A DNA stretch of 64,000 nucleotides. Origin: Candidatus Lindowbacteria bacterium RIFCSPLOWO2_12_FULL_62_27. GTDB taxonomy: Bacteria > Lindowbacteria > 2-12-FULL-62-27. Location: assembly GCA_001784175.1 (NCBI GenBank), contig MFPR01000026.1, positions 124,001 to 188,000 on the forward strand, written 5' to 3'. The notes under the pieces are model-generated. The model worked only from the letters and a program-made list of their open reading frames with translations. It was not told where the DNA came from and searched no databases. This document shows positions 1 to 7,786 of the stretch, piece by piece (the first letter of the stretch is position 1; every line of letters starts with the position of its first letter). The position numbers were made by a program, and so were the translations under genes.

Positions 1-1145
1 TCCCGGCCCGGCGCCTCACAGAGCTTCGAATCTCCGCCGCGAGTCTGAACGAGGATATGAACCGGCCGGAACTGGCCGAACGCGCCTATGAGGAAATCGC
101 CGCATCCGCCGCTGAGCCGGACCTCCGGGAACAGGCGCTCGACCGGCGCGTTCAACTCGCGATCAACAGGGGTGCCGGCGGCCGGAAATTTCTCGAAGGC
201 TTTCTGGCGGACGGACCGCCGGACGCCAAACGGGGACCGATCGTCGCCGAAAAATTGCTGGCCATGGCGATGAACGAAAAACGCCATGCCGACGCCGTTC
301 GAATCGTCGACCTCATGGCCAAAAAACTCGCCGCCGTCCCGGCGTCCGCACGGTACCGCGCCGCGCTCGCCCGGCTGGAGATGTCGGACACCGCGGGCGC
401 GATGAGGGAATTTGAGATCCTGGCCGATCCGGCCCTCGCCGATACGTTTTATGTCGCATGGTCGTCTTTGAAGCTTGCGGAGCGCGCCTATCGCGCATCC
501 TCCAGGAAATCGGCCGAGCCGCATCTGAAGCGCGCATGGGCGAGGCGGGCCAATCTCACGGCGGAGGCGAAATCCGCCGCATACAAAATGCTCGCCGACA
601 TTTATCTGGAGGACGAAAACCGCGAAGGGCTGGCCTTCCTCGCGCCCGAACCGCCGCTTCCCGGTGCGGACGACGAGCACAATCTTGTGCGGGGACTCTG
701 GGCGTTTTACTCCGGCGATTACGTGTCCGCCGCGAGGCACCTGAAATCCGTGATGTCGAAGGAGTCGCGCGCCAAACGCCTGTACGCCGAGTCCCTCGTC
801 TCGACCGCCGACACGCCCGCCGCCATGGGGGTCCTCGACGAACTCGCCGCCACGCGCGGAACCGTGGCGGCCGCGGCCCAGATGCGCATCGCCGACCTCT
901 TTTTCGCCGCCGGCTCGACGAAGGACGCCCTGATCAATTATTACAAGGTCATTGACCAATACGAGCCCGACGAGAACAAGACCCTCGCGCCCGCGGCCCT
1001 GCTCGGCATTGTCCGGATCCACGCGAAAAACAGGGAACTTGCAAAGGCGCGGGAAATATTGGAAGAATTGAAAGAGAAGCATGGATCAAGCCGGGAGGCG
1101 GGGGAGGCGGAAAAAATTGTGAAAAGCCTGGGAAAGAAACGATGA
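1..1145 (+). CDS. TPR-like repeat protein, 5' end outside window
   Basis: The frame is open from base 3 with no stop, so the ATG at 57 is probably internal and the gene begins before the window. About 380 residues are visible. They are Ala/Leu/Glu/Arg-rich helical repeats of tetratricopeptide type (for example ADLFFAAGSTKDALINYY, then a helix ending AREILEELKEKHG), as in scaffold proteins that pair with envelope energy-transduction systems. The stop overlaps the next ATG (ATGA at 1142-1145), so it is translationally coupled to a small secreted protein and, beyond that, a TonB-like protein. A role as a periplasmic or outer-membrane partner of that system is inferred. No catalytic motif is visible. 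Confidence 0.75.
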   Translation, partial: PARRLTELRISAASLNEDMNRPELAERAYEEIAASAAEPDLREQALDRRVQLAINRGAGGRKFLEGFLADGPPDAKRGPIVAEKLLAMAMNEKRHADAVRIVDLMAKKLAAVPASARYRAALARLEMSDTAGAMREFEILADPALADTFYVAWSSLKLAERAYRASSRKSAEPHLKRAWARRANLTAEAKSAAYKMLADIYLEDENREGLAFLAPEPPLPGADDEHNLVRGLWAFYSGDYVSAARHLKSVMSKESRAKRLYAESLVSTADTPAAMGVLDELAATRGTVAAAAQMRIADLFFAAGSTKDALINYYKVIDQYEPDENKTLAPAALLGIVRIHAKNRELAKAREILEELKEKHGSSREAGEAEKIVKSLGKKR

Positions 1146-1501
1146 AGCTCACGGCATGGGCCGCCTGGACGATGGTCGCGTTTGCGCCGGCGACCGGCAC
1201 GGCATGGGCCGAGGAAGGTGTGGACGAGGTCACGGTCTTCGGGCAGGACCGCTCGCAGATCTCCGGGTCCGCGCTCATGGACACGGTGTCGGCCCGGACG
1301 TCGTCCAAACTCGATACGACGGAACTCCAGGCGGGTCTTGAAACCAAGGAGTCCGACATCAACCGGGAGGCAAGCAAGGCGGACAAACCGAAGATCGAGG
1401 AGGCCAAACGCGACAAGCCTGACGTCACGCCGCAGATCTCCTACCAGATGGAATGGAAATTGATCCTTCTCATCGGTCTTCTCGAATCGTCCAAGAAGTA
1501 A
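1142..1501 (+). CDS. Small secreted protein of unknown function
   Basis: 119 residues starting with a clear signal peptide (MKLTAWAAWTMVAFAPATG, cleavage probably after AWA near residue 23). The rest is polar and charged, with a Lys/Glu/Asp-rich middle and a hydrophobic patch near the C-terminus (WKLILLIGLLESSKK) that could anchor it to a membrane or partner. No family is recognised. It overlaps the upstream TPR gene by 4 bases, and its stop shares a base with the start of the TonB-like gene (TAATG), so the three are probably made together for one envelope function. Confidence 0.7.
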   Translation: MKLTAWAAWTMVAFAPATGTAWAEEGVDEVTVFGQDRSQISGSALMDTVSARTSSKLDTTELQAGLETKESDINREASKADKPKIEEAKRDKPDVTPQISYQMEWKLILLIGLLESSKK

Positions 1502-3276
1502 TGTCTGATCCCTGCGCGCGCCTCGATGCCGAACGCCGCCGCCGCGATCTCACCTCGGCCATCGCCGCATGCACGACGTTCTATTTCTTTCCGTTCTTTT
1601 TGAGTTTCATGATCGATGTGTCAAGGACCGCCGAGCCTGCTGTGCCGCCGGAGGTCCGGATCAAGATCATTTCCGAGTCCGAACTTCAGATCATGTTTCC
1701 GGAACCGGCCAAATCCACGATCATGGCCGGCGCGCAAAGACCGATTCCTAAAGTCGGGGCGCAAATGGAAACACTGGAACGTAGAGAAACGCTGGTCGGC
1801 AGGTCCGCGCCTGACCCGCTCACATCCGAGCTGCCCGCGCCGGCGGAACTTGAACGCCGCAGGTCGGACCCGGCAAGCTGGGAGGCGGATCGGACGGAGA
1901 TGGCCGAAAAAACGGCGTCGGCGCATGGTGCGGTGGACCTGCCAAAGCCTGTCCAGGAAGAAGTAAAATCCGTCGCGGATCGGAAACCCGAGCCCATCCA
2001 GCGCGACATGGCCGTGGTCGAGCAAAAAGAGGGCCTCAATAAAACGTCCGCCGATTTTCCGGCCGCTCGCGCCCAGTTGGTGAAAAGCGAAGGGCTGGCG
2101 AGAGACGTCGACGCGCCCGGCGACGTGGTGCGGGAGAAACTGCCGGCCATGCCCGAAATTCCGGCGGACCGCGACCGGCGCGCGCCGGACGCGATCGAAG
2201 GCGTTCAGGAACAGCGCATGGCGAAAAAAACGCTGATGAAAACGGATGTGCCCGCCGCGCAGGTCGCATCTGCCTACACTCCCGCGCCAAACGACATGCC
2301 GGAATTCGTCTCGGCGGCGCCCGCAACTTGGGATGGATCACGCTCGCAGGCCGTGTCGGAACACCATCGGGTACGAGCGGCCAGTGTAGCCCTGCCGGTC
2401 GTGTCCAGCGACCGGCCCGGGCATTCGGTAGATTTGTCCGGGAAAATTACTCCGTTGGAGGCGCAGGTCGCGGACGTTCAGCCCCGCGTCGAACTTCGGC
2501 GTGTCGTCGCGGCGGGTCCGGCTGGAATCGCCAAACCGGCGGCATCGACGCAGACGGTGGTGGTGAATTCCATCGACGCGCCGGTCGAATTGACGAATCA
2601 GGCCGTCCGAATGGACGGGCCATCCGCTTCGGCTCCGAAGGTCGTCGGACTTCAAGCCGCTGTGACCCGGCCGGTCCGGCAGGGGATCGCGGACAAGGAC
2701 CGGCCGGAAGAGTTGAATCAACCGTCTAAAGACGAACCGGCGCCGGCGGTTGCTCCTTCCGCACCGGCCACCGCGCCGGACAAGTGGACAGACGCGCCGG
2801 GCGCATCCGACCGGCGGGTTCTGGCCGAAAAGGCGTCCATCGACGCCGGTGTTGTGTCGCTGCCGACGGACGTTCAGGAAAAAACAGAGTCTCTCGTGTC
2901 GCCGCGGCCGGACGATCTCAGCGGAAAAACGGAAGCAGTGTCGTCCAAGTTTGAGTTCCTGACGCTGTCCGAACAGCCGGCGCCGGGAGCCTCCGAAGCC
3001 GAAGACGCCGGGGGCGGTTCAGGCGATCGCAAGCTGCTCCTTTCCCCCCATCCGGAGATTCCGGAGTGGTATGAGCTGAGGGGCATCGATTCGGTCGGCG
3101 CGTTTCGCATTCGCATCTCCCCGGACGGCAACGTCGAGTCGGTCGACGTCGAAACGACGACGGGATCCAAGGACATCGATGCGAACTGGATGTCCGCCAT
3201 CATGAACTGGAAATACGACAAGGGCGACGGCGCCGCCACGCGCCTCGTCAAAGTTCGAATCCAACTCCGGAAGTAG
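1501..3276 (+). CDS. TonB-like energy transducer with long proline-rich linker
   Basis: The start is taken at ATG 1501, which overlaps the upstream stop, rather than at 1453, which would lie inside the upstream gene. The 591-residue product has a basic N-terminus (DAERRRRD), one membrane helix at about residues 14-36, a periplasmic linker of more than 400 residues rich in Pro, Ala, Val, Asp and Arg, and a C-terminal TonB-type domain of about 80 residues with the usual pattern (GAFRIRISPDGNVESVDV, then an alanine-poor helix and a final beta strand KVRIQL). This is the architecture of TonB/TolA proteins, which carry proton-motive energy across the periplasm. ExbB/ExbD partners are not in the window. 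The linker is long for the family. Confidence 0.75.
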   Translation: MSDPCARLDAERRRRDLTSAIAACTTFYFFPFFLSFMIDVSRTAEPAVPPEVRIKIISESELQIMFPEPAKSTIMAGAQRPIPKVGAQMETLERRETLVGRSAPDPLTSELPAPAELERRRSDPASWEADRTEMAEKTASAHGAVDLPKPVQEEVKSVADRKPEPIQRDMAVVEQKEGLNKTSADFPAARAQLVKSEGLARDVDAPGDVVREKLPAMPEIPADRDRRAPDAIEGVQEQRMAKKTLMKTDVPAAQVASAYTPAPNDMPEFVSAAPATWDGSRSQAVSEHHRVRAASVALPVVSSDRPGHSVDLSGKITPLEAQVADVQPRVELRRVVAAGPAGIAKPAASTQTVVVNSIDAPVELTNQAVRMDGPSASAPKVVGLQAAVTRPVRQGIADKDRPEELNQPSKDEPAPAVAPSAPATAPDKWTDAPGASDRRVLAEKASIDAGVVSLPTDVQEKTESLVSPRPDDLSGKTEAVSSKFEFLTLSEQPAPGASEAEDAGGGSGDRKLLLSPHPEIPEWYELRGIDSVGAFRIRISPDGNVESVDVETTTGSKDIDANWMSAIMNWKYDKGDGAATRLVKVRIQLRK

Positions 3277-3280
3277 GACG

Positions 3281-3895
3281 ATGAACGCCGTCCGCCTCTG
3301 GGCCTGCTTCGCCATCGCTCTTTTTGGGGCTTGCGCGCCGGCCTCGGACACGCAACGTCTCTCGCCCGTCATCGCGCCCGGAGGGCCGGTGGAGCTTGTG
3401 GACGCGCGTGGATATCCCATCGCCGTCTCCCGACTGCAGGCCTCCGACGTGGCGATCTTCGCGATCGCCCACGGCAAGTACATCATCCTGTGGGTACGGT
3501 GTGAAAACTTTTCCAATGAGGCGGTCGTTCTGTCGCCCGCGCTGATCACAGCCGAGGCGGTCGGGAAAAAGAACCGCAGGAAAAACATGAAACTCTTTTT
3601 GCCCGGATCAAAAGGTTCGGAATTCAAAACGCTCCACCGGGATCTGGCCGGGGTCTATCAGCTCCTGAGCGGCGCCGCAGCGCAAGGCGAATCGAAACTC
3701 GCCGGGCTGAAGGAGGAATGGAAGGAACACGGCGGCGACTATCAGTCCATTGAGCATATCCTCCTCGGCGCATCCACCCTCGGCGTCCATCATGCGGCGG
3801 AAGGCTACGTCATCCTTCAACGCGTCCCGGCCGAAAAATATGTCCTCACCCTCCCCCTCGCGGGAGACCTCCACCGCTTCGAACTGATTCCGTAG
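3281..3895 (+). CDS. Putative lipoprotein of unknown function
   Basis: 204 residues with a lipoprotein signal: a hydrophobic stretch followed by the lipobox LFGAC, so Cys18 is the likely acylation site. The mature part has no recognisable family. Its first half looks like a small beta domain (VELVDARGYPIAVSRLQ), followed by a basic patch (KKNRRKN) and a mixed C-terminal region. The gene starts 4 bases after the TonB-like gene and closes this envelope operon. A candidate promoter for the ATP synthase genes follows within 20 bases, so transcription units probably change here. Confidence 0.65.
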   Translation: MNAVRLWACFAIALFGACAPASDTQRLSPVIAPGGPVELVDARGYPIAVSRLQASDVAIFAIAHGKYIILWVRCENFSNEAVVLSPALITAEAVGKKNRRKNMKLFLPGSKGSEFKTLHRDLAGVYQLLSGAAAQGESKLAGLKEEWKEHGGDYQSIEHILLGASTLGVHHAAEGYVILQRVPAEKYVLTLPLAGDLHRFELIP

Positions 3896-3911
3896 GATTT
3901 CGCCCCGACGG

Positions 3912-3940
3912 TTGACAGAGAAATCATACAGTGATTGAAT
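3912..3940 (+). promoter_or_regulatory. Candidate sigma-70 promoter of the atp genes
   Basis: A perfect -35 hexamer TTGACA at 3912-3917 is followed after 17 bases by TTGAAT at 3935-3940, which matches four of six -10 consensus positions. It sits between the lipoprotein stop and the first atp gene. The predicted start point falls almost on the TTG codon at 3948, so the first gene would be nearly leaderless unless it starts further downstream. Confidence 0.5.
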
Positions 3941-3947
3941 CGGCGGT

Positions 3948-4166
3948 TTGAATTCGCCCAAGGATTCAGGACCGCGAAGTCAGAACTGGCTGACCGCCCT
4001 CTCCATTCCGATGGTGCTCCTGGTCCTGCCGGCCGCCGGCGCGTACCTCGGCCTTCTGGCCGACCGGCGGTTCGGAAGTCAGCCGGCCGGGGCCGCCGTG
4101 GGACTTCTGGCGGGTTTGGCGGCGGCCGGGTTCAGAGTCCGGGCGATTCTTCGAAACTTGAAGTAA
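3948..4166 (+). CDS. atpZ: AtpZ/AtpI-family ATP synthase accessory membrane protein
   Basis: 72 residues with two closely spaced membrane helices (SIPMVLLVLPAAGAYLGLL and AAVGLLAGLAAAGFRV) joined by the short polar loop ADRRFGSQP. This is the AtpZ/AtpI hairpin found at the head of F0F1 operons, with suggested roles in c-ring assembly and cation handling. The start is uncertain. TTG 3948 is used because it places a short polar N-terminus before the first helix. The next gene begins 19 bases downstream. The call rests on size, topology and operon position as well as sequence. Confidence 0.65.
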   Translation: MNSPKDSGPRSQNWLTALSIPMVLLVLPAAGAYLGLLADRRFGSQPAGAAVGLLAGLAAAGFRVRAILRNLK

Positions 4167-4185
4167 GTCGGGAGGAGTTTGAGGC

Positions 4186-4563
4186 ATGAGAAAAATGATC
4201 TGGACATCCAGCGTTTGCGCGTTTATTCCCGTCCTCGCGGGGTTGGCCATCCTGCCGTTCGGGATCGGCGTTGGCTGGTGGAGTCTTGCGGCTGGATGCG
4301 CGTTTGCGGCGCTGGCCTTCGGCGCGTTTCTTGAATTGGCCCAGAACGTCACGTCCTGGAAAGGGCTGAAGGGATTTCTGCCCGTTGCGATTCCCGCGGC
4401 GGCGCTCATCTCCATCGGCGCCATGGGTGCCTTCTGCCTCGACATGCTGAACCGCCATCTTCTCAGGCCCGAAACGTTCGTGGCCGGCATTCTGGCCGGG
4501 ACGCTCTTCAGCCAGGTCGCGCTGATCCGATCGTCGTTCCGGCTCTCCTCCCTGCGAGATTAA
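4186..4563 (+). CDS. atpI: Four-helix membrane protein, AtpI-like
   Basis: 125 residues with about four hydrophobic segments (near residues 7-27, 30-50, 64-86 and 95-113) and a final Arg/Ser tail. It lies between the AtpZ-like gene and atpB, where many bacteria encode the poorly conserved AtpI protein involved in rotor-ring assembly. An AGGAG-like ribosome site precedes ATG 4186. Sequence alone gives no diagnostic motif, so the name rests on position, length and topology. Confidence 0.55.
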   Translation: MRKMIWTSSVCAFIPVLAGLAILPFGIGVGWWSLAAGCAFAALAFGAFLELAQNVTSWKGLKGFLPVAIPAAALISIGAMGAFCLDMLNRHLLRPETFVAGILAGTLFSQVALIRSSFRLSSLRD

Positions 4564-4567
4564 TGCG

Positions 4568-5407
4568 GTGATCGGATCGGCCCATCCCATTTTCCGGGTT
4601 TCCGGAGGCCACGGCGGGCTTGAGCCGCCCAACCTCATTTCGCTCCTGCACGGGGTTTTCTCGGATGTGCCGCTGGTCGGCCTCCTGTTCAAATACGAAA
4701 ACATTTTCTTCGCCGTCGCCGCCGGTCTCATCCTGTCCGTCGTCTTTGCCGTCGGTACCCGCCGCCTGACGCTCGTGCCGGGCCGGGTGCAGAATGTTCT
4801 GGAAACCATCGTGGAAACGTTGCAGGACTTTTTTGGCGGAATCCTCGGCCATTACGGCAAGGCCTTCGTTCCTTTCGTCGGCACGCTCTTCCTCTATATC
4901 TTTTGCATGAACATGATGGGCCTCGTGCCCTTTCTGAAATCTTCGACGACCGACCTCAACACCACGCTGGCCCTGGCCGCCTGCGTGTTCGTGTGCGTGC
5001 AGTTCACCGCGCTCACCAAACTCGGGCCGCTGACGTACCTCGACCATCTCGCGGGACAGCCGCGTGGTTTCGGAATGTTTCTGCTGTCGGTCGTGTTGCT
5101 GTTCCCGCTCTTCGTTATCCTGGACGTGATCGTCCCGCCCATCACGCTGTCGCTGCGGCTCTTCGGGAACATCACGGGCGGTGACACGCTCCTGGCCGCC
5201 TTTCAGAGCATGGCGGCGCAAAATCTGTTGGGCCCGACGAGTCTGCTTTCGTTCGTCGGCGGGCTCCTTGCGTTCGTGACGGTGATCGTGATTAGTTTTC
5301 TGCTCGTCCTTCTGGACACCATTCAGGCGCTGGTGTTCAGTGTTCTGGCGACGATTTACATATTGCTGGTTCTTCCACATGAAGAACATCCGGAGCATGC
5401 GCATTAA
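4568..5407 (+). CDS. atpB: F0F1 ATP synthase subunit a
   Basis: 279 residues, start GTG 4568 (the ATG overlapping the upstream stop hits TGA after two codons). It has the multi-helix fold of subunit a, which forms the stator proton channel against the c-ring. Diagnostic features are the helix with FCMNMMGLVPF, the polar turn with STTDLNTT, and the ion-channel helix LSLRLFGNITGGD, where Arg197 is the essential arginine. The C-terminal hydrophobic pair and the His/Glu-rich end (LPHEEHPEHAH) are normal for the family. It is followed 21 bases later by subunit c. Confidence 0.95.
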   Translation: MIGSAHPIFRVSGGHGGLEPPNLISLLHGVFSDVPLVGLLFKYENIFFAVAAGLILSVVFAVGTRRLTLVPGRVQNVLETIVETLQDFFGGILGHYGKAFVPFVGTLFLYIFCMNMMGLVPFLKSSTTDLNTTLALAACVFVCVQFTALTKLGPLTYLDHLAGQPRGFGMFLLSVVLLFPLFVILDVIVPPITLSLRLFGNITGGDTLLAAFQSMAAQNLLGPTSLLSFVGGLLAFVTVIVISFLLVLLDTIQALVFSVLATIYILLVLPHEEHPEHAH

Positions 5408-5428
5408 CATTTCAAGGAGGTTAAGAAC

Positions 5429-5728
5429 ATGGATTATCTGACAGGCTTGGCGCTGGCGCTTCCCATCGGGGTTGGGCTGGCGGGTATGGGTTGCGGGATT
5501 GGGCTTGGAAATGGCGTACGCGGCGCGATGGAAGCCATCGGCCGGCAGCCGGAGGCGGATGCGAAAATCCGGTTGACCATGATCATCGGCGCCGCCTTCA
5601 TCGAAGCGCTGACCATTTACGCGCTGGTGACGGTATTTTTATTCATGGCCACGATCACGGATAAGGCGAAAATGGATTTGGAGAAGGCTCAATCCGCCCC
5701 CGTGACGTCTTCCGCTCACGGTCAGTAA
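5429..5728 (+). CDS. atpE: F0F1 ATP synthase subunit c
   Basis: 99 residues forming the two-helix rotor subunit. The loop GRQPEA and the second helix [11 protein letters not shown] are diagnostic, and Glu59 is the proton-carrying carboxylate. The residue after it is Ala60, and the position equivalent to the Na+-binding Gln of the first helix is Leu26. Both argue for proton rather than sodium coupling. The gene has a strong AAGGAGG site (5414-5420) 8 bases before the ATG, unlike its neighbours, which fits the need for many copies per complex. A charged tail of about 20 residues after the second helix is slightly long. Confidence 0.95.
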   Translation: MDYLTGLALALPIGVGLAGMGCGIGLGNGVRGAMEAIGRQPEADAKIRLTMIIGAAFIEALTIYALVTVFLFMATITDKAKMDLEKAQSAPVTSSAHGQ

Positions 5729-5733
5729 CCGGC

Positions 5734-6258
5734 GTGGATACGCTGGCAGGGATTTTCCACGCACTCCACGTCGAGGGAATCAAGCTCCTCGCCAACATCA
5801 TCGCGTTCCTGATCTTCTTCGGGATTCTCTACAAGTTCGCCTGGAAGAAGATCGGGGATGCGTTGGAGCACCGCCGGTCCCTCATCCGGAACGGCCTCGA
5901 GGAGATCGAGCAGGGAAGGAAGGAAATCGAGCGGCTGAAGGAGGAGTACGCGGGCAAGATCCGCGCGATCGAGGCCGAGGCCCAGCTTCGGTTCGGGCGC
6001 ATCGAGGCCGAGGCCCGCGACCAGGCGGCCGTGATTCTCGCGGAGGCTTCCGGAAAGGCGCATAAATATATGGAAGGCGCCCGGAAGGAAATTGAGCAGG
6101 AAGTCGCCCAGGCCCGAAGGGTCCTCATGTCTGAAATCTCGTCGATCGCCCGCGGGGCGGCAGAGAAAATTCTCGAACGGCAGATCAACGAGGCTGACAG
6201 CCGGGCACTCGTCGAGTCGTTTCTGTCCGATCTGGAGCGCGCCAAAACGGCGGTCTGA
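5734..6258 (+). CDS. atpF: F0F1 ATP synthase subunit b
   Basis: 174 residues starting at GTG 5734, six bases after atpE. One N-terminal membrane helix (LANIIAFLIFFGILYKFAW) is followed by a long, highly charged Ala/Glu/Arg-rich coiled coil, the peripheral stalk that holds F1 against F0. Usually the delta, alpha, gamma, beta and epsilon genes follow. Here the next gene is lepB, so the F1 part must be encoded elsewhere. Confidence 0.93.
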   Translation: MDTLAGIFHALHVEGIKLLANIIAFLIFFGILYKFAWKKIGDALEHRRSLIRNGLEEIEQGRKEIERLKEEYAGKIRAIEAEAQLRFGRIEAEARDQAAVILAEASGKAHKYMEGARKEIEQEVAQARRVLMSEISSIARGAAEKILERQINEADSRALVESFLSDLERAKTAV

Positions 6259-6884
6259 CAGGCTCCAATCTGAATCCTAAACCTGAAGCCCCTCCTTCGA
6301 GGCTCAGACAGATCGCCGGGACCGTCTGGTTTCATCTCAAGTCGCTCTTCATCGACTACCCCGGAAAACCGGCTTGGCGCCAGGTCGTCGACACGCTCGC
6401 GTCGGCCTTCCTTCTGGCCCTCCTCATCCGCTGGCTTTTCCTGCAGGCCTTCTTCATCCCCTCCGGATCGATGGAGGACACGCTCCTCAAGGACGACCGG
6501 ATCCTGGTGTCGAAGGTCCAGTACTATTTTCGCGAGCCCATGCGCAGCGAAATCATCGTCTTCTGGTTCGAGGAGGACAAGAAACATTTCATCAAACGCG
6601 TGATCGGCGCCCCCGGCGATCGCATCGAAATGGTCCGGAAGAAACTCTATGTCAACAACGTCCCCCAGGTCGAGGCCTATGCCGTCCACAAGGATCCGCA
6701 GTACGAGCCGTCCCGGGATGATATGCGCCCCCTGATTGTGCCTAGGGACCGCTTTTTTGTGATGGGCGACAACCGTGATTTCTCCAAGGACAGCCGGTTC
6801 TGGGGATTCGTCAAGAAGAAGGACGTCGTCGGCGTCGCGTTTTTCATCTACTGGCCCTTCACGCGCCTGGGCGCCATCAAATGA
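6255..6884 (+). CDS. lepB: Signal peptidase I, start codon unclear
   Basis: Type I leader peptidase, a Ser/Lys protease that removes signal peptides of exported proteins. Box B is FFIPSGSM with the nucleophile serine codon at 6468-6470, the catalytic lysine lies in FIKRVIGAPGD (codon near 6594), and box E is GDNRDFSKDSR. The first ATG in frame (6471) comes after the catalytic serine, so it cannot be the start. The frame stays open upstream and encodes a basic stretch and a membrane helix (LASAFLLALLIRWLFLQ), as expected. No ATG, GTG or TTG occurs in frame between the atpF stop and 6471. CTG 6255 (overlapping the atpF stop) or CTG 6270 are the candidates, and the start given is a guess. The stop overlaps surA (ATGA). 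Confidence 0.88.
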   Translation: MTGSNLNPKPEAPPSRLRQIAGTVWFHLKSLFIDYPGKPAWRQVVDTLASAFLLALLIRWLFLQAFFIPSGSMEDTLLKDDRILVSKVQYYFREPMRSEIIVFWFEEDKKHFIKRVIGAPGDRIEMVRKKLYVNNVPQVEAYAVHKDPQYEPSRDDMRPLIVPRDRFFVMGDNRDFSKDSRFWGFVKKKDVVGVAFFIYWPFTRLGAIK

Positions 6885-7786
6885 TGTCGCGGCGGATTCT
6901 CAGTATGATTTTTATTCTCTGCCTCCTGCCTCTCCGGCCATCCCACGCCGAAATCGTGGACCGCATCGTGGCCATCGTGAACGACGAGATCATCACGCAG
7001 CGCGAGCTGGAGGAAAAGGCCTATCCGATTCTCCTGTCGATGCCGGGCGATCCGTCCGAGGAGGAAATCTCTCAGATCAAGAAAAACGTGTCGATCGAGC
7101 TGGTCAAAAACAAGCTCGTCATTCAGGCGGCCAAACAGAAAAAAATTCTCCTCGACCGAGAGGAGGTCGAGGCCTTCGTCCGGGCAAGAACGCAGGCCTT
7201 GGAAAAACAGTACGGGGAGGACCTCGACAACGTCCTCGCCGAGCAGGGGTACACGGTCGGCGACTTCGAGGAACTCATGCGCCGGGAGGCCAAGCAGGAG
7301 ATTCTCAAGTCCCGGTTGATCGCCCAGGCCGTCGAAGGCGCCGTGGTCGTCACCGACGACGATATCCGCACCGAGTACTCCGCACGCATGCTCGTGGCCC
7401 GGTCGCCCGATCTCGCGTTTCAGGCGCTCCTCAATCTCAAATCGGGCAAACTCACGTTCGCCAACGCTGTCCGGCAATATTCGGCGGGCGCGGGCGCGGA
7501 GGAAAACGGCGACATGGGGAGCTTTCTGATCGGCAAGTGGTCGGAGGAGATCGAGGCGGAGATCATCAAACTGAAATCGGTCGGTGATTTGAGCGGCGTC
7601 ATCCAGACGGCGGCCGGATTCGTGGTCGTCCAACTGGTCGACCGCCGGAGGGTGGCGATCGATACGGTGTCGGCCGAAAACCGGAAAAAAATACGCGAGC
7701 GCCTCGTGCGGCTCAAATCCGCCTCCGAATCCGGCGCTTATGTCTCCTCCCTCTGGGACCGCGCATACGTCAAGTTCATCGACTGA
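6881..7786 (+). CDS. surA: SurA/PpiC-type periplasmic peptidyl-prolyl isomerase
   Basis: 301 residues with an N-terminal signal peptide (ILSMIFILCLLPLRPSHA), then the SurA N-domain signature VDRIVAIVNDEIITQREL, a helical chaperone region and a parvulin-like region at about residues 165-260 (QYSAGAGAEENGDMG, then GVIQTAAGFVVVQLVDRR). SurA proteins fold outer-membrane proteins. The gene overlaps lepB by 4 bases, and its 3' end overlaps pdxA. The order surA-pdxA-rsmA is the one known from proteobacteria, which supports the name. The isomerase domain is somewhat shortened, so chaperone activity may be the main role. Confidence 0.85.
   Translation: MMSRRILSMIFILCLLPLRPSHAEIVDRIVAIVNDEIITQRELEEKAYPILLSMPGDPSEEEISQIKKNVSIELVKNKLVIQAAKQKKILLDREEVEAFVRARTQALEKQYGEDLDNVLAEQGYTVGDFEELMRREAKQEILKSRLIAQAVEGAVVVTDDDIRTEYSARMLVARSPDLAFQALLNLKSGKLTFANAVRQYSAGAGAEENGDMGSFLIGKWSEEIEAEIIKLKSVGDLSGVIQTAAGFVVVQLVDRRRVAIDTVSAENRKKIRERLVRLKSASESGAYVSSLWDRAYVKFID

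Noticed and set aside
5429-5728. Sodium-type c-ring
   Set aside because: The position matching the Na+-ligand Gln is Leu26, and the residue after Glu59 is Ala rather than Ser or Thr.
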